Shown here piece after piece: positions 34,342-45,290 of a DNA stretch of 64,000 bases; position 1 is the stretch's first letter; every line of letters starts with the position of its first letter. The notes beneath the pieces were generated by a model. It was not told the DNA's origin, made no database searches, and saw nothing but the letters and a program-made list of their open reading frames with translations. The position numbers and the translations under genes are program-made. Source of the stretch: Perkinsus olseni (taxonomy: Eukaryota > Perkinsozoa > Perkinsida > Perkinsidae); contig JABANP010000170.1 of the NCBI GenBank assembly GCA_013115135.1, positions 1 to 64,000 of the forward strand, in the 5' to 3' direction.

Positions 34342-36814
34342 TCACCAGAGACCGCCACGAGTGAAATCCAGGAATGCTTGCTGCATCCCGTCGGGCTTAT
34401 TGCGTATAAGTCTGTGGCTGCCACCCGTCACCTAGGGAGATACGTTCAACGGCTGCCCTCTCTCGTAGACGGTGTACCTCTATAAATGCCAATCTCGCTC
34501 CATTCGAGTACGTCAAAGCCCACAACTTACCCAAGAGGCCACCTCTGTCATACTGAAGGATGGACGAGAATGATGCGCATTAACCATCGACGAAGAGATT
34601 CCCAACCTTGAGGTCCACGGGCGTGACAGCCCCCAGCTTCTCGCCGTATTCTTGAGCCCCCTTCAGCTTGAACAGCCACTCCTTCGTACCATCCGCGCTC
34701 GTGAGGTAGTCTACATCACCATTAACGACCAGTACCTACGTCAGGGATACCCCGGTAAGTTACCGGCGGTAACTCCCAATCCTAGACCGCAGTAGCCAGC
34801 CATCAGCACTGCTGATTCAGCAGATAATGACTTGCTCCATTCAAGACCAATGAGAAACATAAAATCCATACGCGTGAAAATATTGGTAAGTTCATTTTCT
34901 GTCGTTCACTCGTAGTCTCATCGTCGTCTACGAGTCGTAGACGACGAGATTATCAATATTATGATCATGTTCTATGCTCAAAGCGTCAACCTAATAACGA
35001 TATCTTCGGGGTCGTTTTTACTTTCAAACCGTGGTCGAGGAGCTTCGCCACATAGTAGGTTCCATCATAGGCTATATACTTGATGAAAGCCTTAAAGACC
35101 TGAAAAGCAAGCCACAGCTCAGGCATCCGTACAGTGGACTGCAGTAGTTACCCCATTATTTGACTCTTTCCACTTCTTCGTGACGCGGAGCTCTTGCTTG
35201 ACCGATGGATCATTGAGCAAGGCAAGCGCCTGACGGTAGAGCACCGAGTAGTGACAAAATACTACTACAAGCCTCCTGGCATGATGTCACCTTCTTTGCG
35301 GGAAAACAATACATATGATCAGCAAGAGTGACAGAGCTCACCTTTCCAGACGTGAACTTGAAGTATTTCGACTCCTCCCCTGGACTCGCACGCACGTCGA
35401 GCCTGGAAAGGGGTAGTCAAGAAGTTTTCGACATCGAAGGAAACGAGAAAGAGGAGGTAAGCGGTGGACCTCGGGCCTCTTCGGATACGGACGTCAATCC
35501 GTCTCATGTATATACGCCAAAGAACTCACAAGCTTATGTGGGCATCTTCTAGAGGTTTCTGAACGATAGGCTCGCACGTATCCACGGCTCCCTCGCACCG
35601 ATCTGGTAGGCAAGCCATTCTGAGGAGTTCTCAGGACATCGGCTCACCGGGTACGGGTGCTCCACCGGGACCGTTTGCATTGCATTTGGAGACTTCCTCT
35701 TTGCACTTTTGCAAGTCGTCGCGCATCTTATCGAGTCTGAGGTAATTGACAGTAAGAGGGCGCAGCGATCTGGAGCACGCACTCCTCTTGAGGAAGCAGC
35801 TTCCTGCCCGTGGCCAACTTGTAACTTCCATAGAATCTGGGACGGCAATGAGCATGTTGACGCCAAGACAGCTGGATGGACACTCACGTATCATATGGCC
35901 CAACGACGCCAGAGTACATCATCACACCTTTGAGATCGACGCTCGACCCCGCAGACTTCACGATCCGCTCTGCCACCATGGCAACGATCAGAGCTGCAGG
36001 GCACAAGATAACAGCAATGCGCAGACGAGTGCCTTGAAACGGCAGTCATACCAGACGCCGAGGCTCCCACCAGATGAACGTCCTTGTTGAGGTTAGGATG
36101 CTTCTTGAGGACGCCGTCGATGAAGGTCGCCCTGTGTAGGAGAGAGATGCTCTCAGAGGATGGAAGACCCATCGCTTTTCCTCTGATTCAGAAGCTCTTA
36201 CATATGTTCGATGGACTCTTCCAAGCTAGCCTCGATCTGTCCCTCACTGAAACCGGTGGGTCCGGGCGCATCGACCCAGATGCCATTATTATGCTTGGTC
36301 CATGAGTATCTGCACAATAGTAGGGAGACCATGATCATGGTCTACATGAGTGACTCGTAATGATTGACTCACTCGTTAGGGATTACGCCTTTCCCATCCG
36401 GAGTCGTTCGACACGGCCCGTGGAGCCTCGTCAGCGGATTGAGGCTGCTACCACCAGGACCACCAGCCATGTAGATGAAGGTCCGCGGTAGAGCCGACGG
36501 ATCCGGTTCATCAGCTTCCATAGCAGCGTAGAAGTACCTTCAAGCCGCACGACTTGGCATGAGTTGACAGCAGAAATTATGTACTTGTTCACTGGGCCGA
36601 CTTCTATATAACCAAACTCCTGTTTACCCTTGCCAAAGGGGCACAAAGTGATGCCGTTGAGTGAGCTACGCTGTCGAAATGCAGGCGGACCACCTGAGCG
36701 TAGTCGATCATGAACTCGAGCTCAGCGTTCGAGAGCCACATCTTTACTCCTGAGAGAGCCACCGACAATAGTGGCTACTATAGAGGTTGATATTAATAGT
36801 AGGGAAACGGTCAT
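34342..36814 (-). CDS. S10 serine carboxypeptidase-like protein, copy 2, intact
   Basis: The ATG at 36812-36814 gives a signal peptide, MTVSLLLISTSIVATIVGGS. Exons in order: CPFGKGKQEFGYIEVGPVNK, YFYAAMEADEPDPSA, FIYMAGGPGGSSLNPL (oxyanion region), GPCRTTPDGKGV, IWVDAPGPTGFSEGQ, DVHLVGASASG (nucleophile elbow), LIVAMVAERIVKSAG, YSGVVGPYDT, KCKEEVSKCNANGPG (Cys pair), VLVVNGDVDYLTSADG (catalytic Asp) and VTGGSHRLIRNKPDGM (catalytic His), ending GGLW with TGA at 34342-34344. The elbow is G-A-S-A-S-G, not the usual GESYAG, but Ser, Asp and His are all present. It shares near-identical exon stretches with the broken copy at 20579-23028. A secreted or lysosomal C-terminal exopeptidase is likely; specificity is unknown. 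Confidence 0.87.
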
Positions 36815-37799
36815 GGTGGTCGGATGGCCAACGTCGAACTATCCTTGATAACAATGGTGAGTTCGGACTCTGAAGGACATCGAAAATGATCGGCGTGAAA
36901 GGATCGACAGTCGGATGAGCGCTGGGAAGTACGTTCACGTCTGCGTTATTGAGGGGACAGTCTGAGGCTGCGACACCGATTCAGTGACGCCAACCAACAC
37001 ACGTCGTTTGCGAGTAGATGACGGTCGTTCATTGACGGAGGCAACTCATACTCCCACAAATAATAGCAACGGCATGCTGCCATATTATGCTGTGAAGTAG
37101 CGATGCTATTCCTCGTGCTGCTCTACACTGGGAAAGCCATGCAACGACTCGGTACAATGTGAGGCACGAAACCCCTGGTCTCGGGAATGGGACAAGGTGC
37201 GTCACAGCACTGGCGTCGGCAAGGTCGACAGGACCTTTCGACGGCAGTGAGGATAACGACTCGAAGACCATGGTTGGAGAAGTGTGACAGCACCGCGAGG
37301 ACGATGCTAGTCTGCTCAAATCGTTACCGAGCGTTTGTCGACTCAAGCGTGGTGCTCTTGCACTGACCTCCTATCGTGGGAGGCAAAACTGGGACACGAG
37401 ATGTCCCATTGTGGTGCATGCACAATTTGTGCATGCAGCATACCAGTATCTCTTCGCACCGGTTTTGAGTCGACAACGCTTGTTAACTCTCTGACTAAAA
37501 CTAGGACAGATTGGGATGCAGAGATGATCATATAGAGACAACGCTAGGTGTTATACTTAAGGTACAATACCTTACGTATTCAGAACAACCCACCGTGTCC
37601 ATGATAGCACTATCTTATCCAATTGTTCAATATTTGCCAAATATTATCTGGAACGCACAAGCGTATGGACTAAGCTCATTGGTCTTCGGAATGCTCCGCT
37701 ATTATGGGGTTTCATTATCCGTAACATACTCTACGAAAGAAGGCAAACAACACAGTCTTTCATAAATCTCCCGAGAAAACTGCCGCACTTTGGGCACGG
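36815..37799. other. Intergenic, about 1 kb
   Basis: No gene recognised. It serves as the shared 5' region between the S10 gene (-) and the DDHD gene (+). It contains a 23-bp near-palindrome at 37415-37437. Confidence 0.5.
37415..37437. repeat. 11-bp inverted repeat TGCATGCACAA-T-TTGTGCATGCA
   Basis: Perfect 11-nt arms around a single base, about 365 bp upstream of the DDHD start and 600 bp upstream of the S10 gene. It could be a dimeric protein binding site; no evidence beyond symmetry. Confidence 0.85.
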
Positions 37800-40700
37800 A
37801 TGAGTCGCACGTCACCGACACAGAGCGTCAGCAGTGAAGGGCAACCTCCCCAAGTACCGTCAAACGACTCAGAAGGACTCGACTCTGACGATGATCTCCC
37901 GTTCTTCTGGTAAAAGCTGAACTGGTCTTTGGAAGAAGCCCAGTGGGTGTACACAGGGTGGCCAAACGACGCGAACAGGAGCACTTCGAAGTCGACTTTC
38001 GGTGTTGGCGGCGTTTCACTCAACGGGACGAAGCGTCGCTCGAAGCAGCGTATTTGAGCGACAGCCGAGAGTCCATCCCTGTGGAGCGAGGGAGGTGTGA
38101 GTCACATCGTGTGACTCTTGCCTCAATCCAGATATCTTTCTACTCGCCAGGTACATGGTCAACCTCAAGACCATGACCTTACACAGTGTCTATTGGGAAG
38201 AGCCCGTCTGGCCAGTGATGAGATCATCTTGGTTTTGGCGTCCCAACTACAGCACTCACCTCGGGGTTGAACTCATCAGTAACAGTTGGTCCAACGTGAG
38301 CGGATACCTTTCCCCTCACTGTTGCTGATCATATTCCCTCACAGGACACTTCTCCTCCCACCCTGCCTCCATTACCTGTTGACCCTTACCTGTGTCCCTT
38401 TGGACCATGCGACTGTGAGCTCCTGGAAGGTTAGTGCTTGCCATCATGGCAGTGCCATGTGTTGGAGGTGAACTCCAATCTTAGGAGCTTTCGAGGAGCT
38501 TCGTAGAGAGTTGGACTCCGGCCCTATCGATTGTGAGCTCGAGGATACCCCTGAGCATTCGAGTGGGTCAACTTGTGAAGCACTCCTCGAGTACTCCTAG
38601 CCCTGCAGAGTCGATAGTCCAATTCACCGTTACGAAGAAGAAGAAGTCTGCAAAACGCTCAACGACCTCTTCATCTCTTCCCGAGCCTCCCACACTTGAT
38701 GATTTTGTCATTGAGCACGCCCTGTATGACACCGCCAAGAGGCTGAGATTACAAGTGACCATCGGCGCCCTGTATGCTCGACAGATCGATACACCTCGTC
38801 GTAGGTGTATCGCGGCTATCCGGTAGTGGAGGAACCTCCGGCGGACGACGATATCCCAGAGGTTCCCTCCGCAGCCTTATCCAGCCACACCTTATACGCC
38901 CTCAGGACTCCCCCGTATGGCTGTGCTTTCTGATACATGGTATTGGGGAGATGCTGTACAACCGAGGGCACGTCCCAGAAATTGGAGCTCCGAGGTGAGG
39001 CCTCATCGAGCTACGAGCTGTTGCCGTTTCGCCCGTATTCAGATGTCGCTCACATTGTTGGCGATATCGTCAACTGTTCGGCGAGAAACTCAAAGAAGAT
39101 CTGAACGTCACGCCGGAGGGAGTTCCTGCTAGAATTGAGGTGGCTGGGTTGATCATCATGGCTCGCGACAAGGCCTCAGTTAATCCCCATCGAGTGGGGC
39201 TTGAGCGTCCACGACTCGGCACTAGATGATCAGCTCGAGAGCATCACCCTTACATCATGCGGACGAGTGAGAGGCTGCTGTGCTGTCCGACCATACCACA
39301 GTCATGGTATGCAGGTACGCACTTTCGCTAATCTGGCCATCTCGGACGCCTTCTTGTACAGCTAACCAGCTCGGAGGGAAGGCATCCTTGACTATGTGGT
39401 CAAAAGCGTACCGCGAAAAGTTGAATCTCACGCCATCGGAATGGTCTCTGCCAGATGCGGCAGAAGTATCATCTGTTTTGCCAAAACAATCCGACCTTCC
39501 ATCCCGATGTTCTTTCTGGCCGGAGTGCAGTGTGCATACTCGGGCACTCATTAGGTCCGCCTGTATCACTGAGCAGGACAGCATTACTCTGCTCGTCTAT
39601 TGGTAGGCTCGGTTATAGCATTCGACCTCCTTGTCCGACAGCCACCACCAGAATCGGGGGAGGAGTCGGGTGCTCCTCGCAAAAGTACGACGGACGGTTC
39701 CACCGGCCATATTCTCGCTGGAACTACCACCTTGACCGACGACGATCTCAACGGTAGGAGCCCCGACTCTCCAAATGGACATGTGGACGTTTCGGACTAT
39801 GCTGTAAGGCCGGGGCCAATCTGAATTACTCGAGTACACTACTCAGGCAAGTGACGACTTCCAACTGCCCTTCTGTCCACGAGTTCTCTTCCTACTCGGC
39901 TCCCCGCTTGGCCTCTTCCTCACCATCCGTAATGAGCTTCTCCCTGGCGGAGCTCTGCCTACGTGCCGCAGAATATTCAACATATTCCATCCCAATGATT
40001 GCGTGGCTTATCGCGTGGAACCCCTCGTTGCTCCGGTGGGACGTTTGAGCCGACTTCGGCGCATCGTCATCTTCATAGTCTTCAGGAGCTCAGTGAGGTG
40101 CCTCCGATGTATATCCCACACCGAGGAGGCCATCGACTACATGTGGCGGTATTCTCGCCGTAGTGTGACAGGGAGGTTATCGCTTCTCTTCAGGTTAAAC
40201 GTTTGCACTCTGACGTCGGATCAGCTTTTAGTAACGTTGGCAGCACTATCTCCCGCTGGTTTGCCGAGCCAACACAAGAGCAGGTGAGGCCCTCGCTGTG
40301 AGGGAGCATACAGTAAGGGTTACTCTTACTGGGCATTGGGGTTCTACCGACGAGAGGCGCGAAGCAGTTCAAACGAAATGTTCAACGCAAGAATCGTGGT
40401 GTTTCGTCTATCGTTTCGCCGCGAAACCTTCGCGCTATAACACTACTGTAAAACACAATAACGCGGCTCACAATATGAGACTTGCACGTGGTCATAACGC
40501 GTTCCGACGTTTCATGGCTTCAGCGGAGCGCGTTACTAAGTGAGGTATTCTCACTACGAGCGTGAAACATTACCAATTTAAACCATATTCACGCTTTACA
40601 ACACAAGTTCTCCGATATCTTGGAAAAAATCGGCGGGTAGCCGCCGGCTACTAGCCGGAGCATTCTTCGCTCCCGGAGCGACGCTCCGGCCTTTTGCTTT

Positions 40701-41481
40701 CGTTCGACCAGTAGTTGAGCCGTGGTCGACCTGATCGACTACCACGATCTTGCGATCGTCTTGCGGAGCATGCGCTCTCCGAGCAAGAATGGGAACCAGC
40801 CAGTTAGATACCTTCGTGAGACTGAGACAGCAGAAACGGCCACTGTGCCGTGCTTAGCTCTATATATTATAGACGCACGTCTGGAGCTCAGACTCGTCAC
40901 TGACCAGTGGTCAGCGATCGAGGCCATGGATCTAACGTCTAAGGCGTTACGAGTCGTAACGTAACTTGCGTAACTGGGTCGTGTCGGAACTTACGACAAT
41001 GCCTTCTGCACTGCGTCATGCACCTCATCCCGTGTGGAACGCCTAACGAAGGTCACTTGAGGACAAGTTGTCCTGGACAACCGTTGAACAGTTATTGTTC
41101 CACTGTGCATGATTTTCCACTGTGGAACTTCCACATGGCATAAGTGAAACTCCACTGTATTCTCATCCAGGTGGCCGAGCAAGAGCGGAAGAACAAAATC
41201 GAATGTGCTTTGAGGGATTCGATCCCCAATGTTAAACTCAACCAGGGTATGCACCGCAATTCAAGTGGTCCAACCCCGTCGCCACGTTGTTATTAGGCCG
41301 ACGAATCGACTGGGTCATCCAAGAGTCGGTCACCGAGGCCGCCTCAGAGCTTTGGTCGGCATTTGGGTCGCACTTTTCGTACTGGAGGCATGAGGATGTT
41401 ATCTCTTTCATCATAGATCAGCTCGTATGGTGTAGTGAAGATGATAAGCAGTGGCGTGATAAGAAGAATAGTTTCTTCTGA
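37800..41481 (+). CDS. DDHD-domain phospholipase A1
   Basis: This resembles intracellular phosphatidic acid-preferring phospholipases (DDHD1/SEC23IP group), which act on ER and Golgi membranes. The ATG at 37800 gives MSRTSPTQSVSSEGQ, then DDDLPFFW. A splice joins WVAKRREQEHFEVDFRCW and FTQRDEASLEAAYL to YMVNLKTMTLHSVYW and RSSWFW, the N-terminal module of the family. Then come CFLIHGIGE, YREKLNLTPSEW, and VCILGHSL spliced to GSVIAFDLL, which forms the lipase GHSLG nucleophile elbow. LGSPLGLFLTIRNE, RRIFNIFHPNDCVAYRVEPL and MYIPHRGGHRLHV follow, and the C-terminal block is RRIDWVIQES...GSHFSYW, ending TGA at 41479-41481. An in-frame TAG lies at 40161-40163. The intron at 40284-41170 is far larger than its neighbours. 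Confidence 0.9.
40284..41170 (+). other. 887-nt intron with strong hairpins
   Basis: Between exon ends SRWFAEPTQEQ and VAEQERKNKIECALRDS of the DDHD gene. Near 40633-40700 are GC-rich inverted repeats (GCCGGC, CTCCGG arms), near 41065 the palindrome AGGACAA-G-TTGTCCT, and near 41098-41150 several CCACTGT words. Other introns of this gene are about 45-60 nt, so this one probably grew by insertion. Confidence 0.7.
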
Positions 41482-41996
41482 CGATGAGTTCCTGTCGTGC
41501 TCAGTCTATCATTGCAGTTCAACGCGGTTCTGGTGCCGGCTCCCGATAAAACAGTACGGTGGATCAGATCTTCAGTGAAAGTTTTCCGGATGAATCGAGG
41601 GTTCAACTCAACAGCTTGCTAATTTGTTGGCAAGATTCTTCAAAGGTCTGTGCCGGCATACCCGTCTACTGACAGGACAGTCTCGGGAAGACCAGAATCG
41701 CTGACGAGACTCAAGTATTTTCGACCCCTATCCAATGGTCGCTCTAATAGAGCGCCTCTATCGAGTCCATCCTATCCCTCAGCACCAGAGCAATGCGAAC
41801 ACCACCGTGTCAGCTTTGTTTGAAACTCGGTAAGCACAATACCCACGGTAGCGCACACAACATCACCGTCAGCCATCTTTCCACATGACAATATACAGCG
41901 ATCCGAGACGCCTTGATGAACAACAACTGCCAAGAATTAGGACGAGTATAAAATGGATTGGGGCGACAACGGTGGTCACGATGTTACCGTCACATT
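41482..41996. other. Intergenic with a duplicated motif
   Basis: No gene. The stretch AACTCGGTAAGCACAA... near 41826-41855 resembles AACTCGGTTAGCACAA... near 45235-45260, so the two secreted-protein genes that follow each site were probably duplicated together with their downstream DNA. Confidence 0.5.
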
Positions 41997-42454
41997 TTAT
42001 ACGTCGAAAAATGACTCGCCAGAGATATTAGTCTCCCAAGAAATTTTGCGGAAGTTATAGCATAGATTGTCCCACGTCTGATATTCCTTCATTATGAGTT
42101 CCAGCATACTCCGACAAACTCCTTTCGCTTTGTTAATCGCGTCCTTTCCGCGTTCTCCCATAAGGGATATTTCCCTCTCAGTATACGGCGGTCGGTCTTT
42201 GCTGAGATCCAACCCTTCACCGACGGAGTGTAGACTTCTCAGCCTCTCGCGTAAATCTGCACTGTCAATGCTTTTGAGAAGGTTAACATGGTCAGGGCCG
42301 CCACACAGAGAAGGACTGAAATATGTACAGAGTAATTCGAATAAAGGCAGTTTTCAGGGTTCGAGGCAAATAACCCAGGGACCAGCAAATGAAGAATGCT
42401 GAAAAACACACATCGGCGTAGAAATGCCTTACTCAGTGCACTGGTACGTATCAT
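41997..42454 (-). CDS. Secreted-protein family member 1, unknown function
   Basis: The ATG at 42452-42454 gives a hydrophobic leader containing CVFFSILHLLVPGLFASN, a likely signal peptide. The body reads DHVNLLKSIDSADLRERLRS, then TEREISLMGERGKDAINKAK, then SMLELIMKEYQTWDNLCYNF, ending ESFFDV at 41997. It is helical and charged. The same pattern (E-L/R-G, A-K, C, L-E-I/L, TW-x-x-L-C) occurs in the gene at 45291-45905. A splice near 42310-42345 is probable but not settled. Family otherwise unknown to me. Confidence 0.5.
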
Positions 42455-42781
42455 AGCGCTCGGTCTTGGGACATATCACGAAGAAAACTTCGGGCGGCAC
42501 TCCATACTGGAGGGTAGTCGCAATTGTAACCGACAAGATGCTCTTGTCTCCCAGACCGATCATCGGAGAACTCAGATTGGTAGATCGGAGGCCGAAGTAG
42601 CAGTCCGGGCCCTTCGTATAGGGGCAAAGGTCTATTTCGGCCAGCGGAGGGAAGCCCTGAAAGCGGACAAAACATCAGAGGGTGAGAAGCATGCTCCCCG
42701 AAGCAGCATAGACCGCCAGTAGCAGGCGAAGTGTGGCCGAGATGCCAGACGTTACGCATGAAAATGAATAAAGGCATTTAC

Positions 42782-43650
42782 GGCAGCTCGCAATTCTCTT
42801 CGAGGCGGGCATGGGAGCGAGGGTCCCTCGGCCCGGTGGAGCTATGACGGAGCGACACTACACGGCGACGCCGTGACGGCGTGCAGTGCAAGCGCCACTC
42901 ATCTCATCCAGTTGGCATACGGACTATGAGGGGGAGCTCTCTTAGTGCCGGAGTTTCAAGCGTCCAACTAGTTCCCATGATACGCATGCCCTGGGCATAA
43001 TGCCCACATCGCAACGGATTTTCTCCGTATGCTAGCCTAGCCTAACCCAGACTCGGAGTTCACAGTCCGCCAACCCACATTACACCGGCGTAGGCTTGGG
43101 TGGCCAAGGCAATAGCGGAAGCAGCAGCAGTGAGAATCAGTCTAGTCGACATTTGTAAAGACTTGTCTCAACGCTACATGAAGGATGAGTCATCCCCATG
43201 AACCGTCCAACGGCTGATTGACTCGCTTCCAGGCTGGGCAAGTCAAATTTCGCAAATCGCCACATACTTTTGGCCCAGCAAATCCTTGATGCTGTTCAAA
43301 GCAGTTTTTTCGACGACCGCGTTCCCCGGGGCCACGGTAGACTCTACTGGGAGGACCGACAACTCCATCACGATAACTCTCATGAGCCGGTGCGAAGGGG
43401 GCACGGAAATCCGTTATCAGATTGAAACTGTCCTTAATAACGAGCAATGCATGACTTAATTATCACGTCTTCCTGCTCTAAGGCTTCCGACCGACTTCTT
43501 CTGTGTCTTTTCCGTCCTCGCGGTCAACGTCCCAGTCGCCAGTTCTCGGACGCTTGCTCCAGCTGCTGCCTTTGTTTTTTTTGCAAATATTCAATGGGGG
43601 ACCTCATTCAAGAAAGAGGCGGGAAAACAGAAAGTTGTGCCTACCCGGCA
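42782..43650. other. No confident gene
   Basis: Short frames on both strands without motifs. A minus-strand frame at 43190-43447 and a plus-strand frame at 43447-43740 have no recognisable features. Confidence 0.4.
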
Positions 43651-44040
43651 CTACAGCAAACCCCTGCGAGCATCGAGATACTGCATGAGGGCCAAACAAA
43701 GTTGATTGAAGGACTTGCGTCGCTTCAAATCAACAATTAATTTATATAGATGGTAGGGGACACCACCTTTTACCCTATTCCTAGCCTGCTCTGAGAGCGG
43801 ACAGGAGAGGAGGTAGTACCGAGTGTTCCCCACCGGCGCCCCACAGTCACACTCTGGCGAGTTAACTATCCCGCATCGGTAGAGATGGGCCGGGGTTGGA
43901 GCTCCTCCAAATACAACAGCACTGCTGGCTGCCGTGACTTCTCCGCGGATCCACAACCGAGCATGTGAAGCGCAGTAGAAGAAGTCCTTGACCGGAGTGC
44001 CGAGGCTGGCTCTCTTATCTGACCACCACTTGCGCAGTCA
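43651..44040 (-). mobile_element. 3' tail of a non-LTR retrotransposon
   Basis: The minus-strand frame reads WWSDKRASLGTPVKDFF, then LYRCGIVNSPECDCGAPVGN and RYYLLSCPLSEQARNRV. H-L-Y-R-C-G, C-x-C-G-A and the LLSCPL block are what follows the reverse transcriptase domain in many non-LTR elements. The frame opens just after a TGA and runs to 43651. The reverse transcriptase itself is absent, so this is a 5'-truncated remnant. Confidence 0.6.
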
Positions 44041-44510
44041 CAGACGGCCAGCTTCAATCTGATATCCCCAGAGGGTCCTCACACTGACTTCCGTTATCGG
44101 GAAATCCGTTATCGGGACTATCAAATCGCACGCCCTTGACATTGATATTGGGGCGAGCGACTTTGTGAATTACAGTTTGTAACGCATCGTACTGAGTGCG
44201 AGGTTCTTCCCGCCGGTGTCATCGATACTGTGGGCCTATAACTTAGGGATTTCAAGTGCATTTCCTCAAGGAAGTCCTTAAGGGAATATGGTGAAACCTT
44301 AAGGGATTTGCTTAGTGGGTATCATAGGGCTACTTGTTGTTGAAATTGAAATTTGTTGTTAATCCATGGTAAGAAACCCACGAAGGTTCTAGTCCCACCT
44401 TGCCTACTACTCGTCATTCTCATAGTATAAGACTCGTACTACTACCCATGCTCAAACTTTAGTTTGTTTCGCGCACACTTACACACTAGTTGAGGCAAAA
44501 CACGACAACA
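44041..44510. other. Intergenic, nothing recognised
   Basis: It contains small repeats such as CCGTTATCGGGA (two copies near 44092-44115) and CTTAAGGGA-type words near 44275-44310. No gene seen. Confidence 0.4.
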
Positions 44511-44815
44511 CTCAGCCAGTCGAGTCGACTCTGACCTCATCCAGTCGTTACTGGTCCCTTTCTTCGAGACGGTCGTCATCACTCTAGAACAGGTACCCAG
44601 GGTACGGTACCCGTAGCCTGCGCAGTTGACTCGCTGGTCAGTGACACTGCTCTCCGGCCCAGAGCCTCTGGCCCAGAGCCTCTGGGTGACCATCCGTTCC
44701 CACTCTGAGCAACCTGTGGACTCCCTCCCTCAGTAGCCCGCCTTGAGCGCCATTGCCTCTTGTGGTCTTGTTAGTGTTGATTCTCTCTATCGTTGTGGAC
44801 CCGCCCCTGTGCTTC
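44511..44815 (+). pseudogene. Partial duplicate of the 46137-49367 gene
   Basis: Long near-identical blocks match 48817-49086 of the downstream gene in the same orientation, for example CAGTCGAGTCGACTCTGACC (44519 and 48823) and TTAGTGTTGATTCTCTCTAT (44770 and 49042). The copy has insertions (a doubled GGCCCAGAGCCTCTG), deletions and stops, so it is a dead fragment of about 300 bp of the C-terminal coding part. Confidence 0.85.
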
Positions 44816-45290
44816 GGGTGTGGCCGACGAGGTCGGGCACTCGTTCCACACCTTCACCGGTATTGGTGAGGTCGGGCCGACCAGGGTGCTCCAAAATGGC
44901 AGCAATTCTATTTTCCCAATCTTTCCTGCGGAAAATTTCCTGCCGCAACAAAATGGTGGAAAAATAGCAAAATAACGTGAAACCACAGGAAATCCACCCA
45001 AAGAACCGTTTTTCGGCCCGTCAACAATGCCGGGCGCCAAAGCTCATCATAACATCCTCATTATATTTCACCTGGATAATATTGGATCCATGATTAGATT
45101 CGGGTGTGATTATCAGACTCTGAACGACCACGGAATCCTGAATCCTGACCTTTTTCGGATTGTTGGTCCTTCAGTGGACTCCAGCGTACAATATCAGAGA
45201 TATTCCAACAGGACATTTGGTTCCCGTCATCGGAACTCGGTTAGCACAACACCACGGTAGCGGATAGAACACCATACTCACACGTCATCC
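44816..45290. other. Intergenic
   Basis: No gene recognised. It holds short inverted words (GCGGAAAATTTCCTGC near 44928) and, toward 45235, the block shared with 41826. Confidence 0.4.

Noticed and set aside
37760..38023. An 87-codon minus-strand frame (VDFEVLLFASFGHPVY...)
   Set aside because: It is opposite the first two DDHD exons, which have family support and matching splice sites.
41205..41240. GGGATTCGATCCCC resembling a tRNA T arm
   Set aside because: It is coding sequence of a DDHD exon (ALRDSIPNV) and no other tRNA arm is present.
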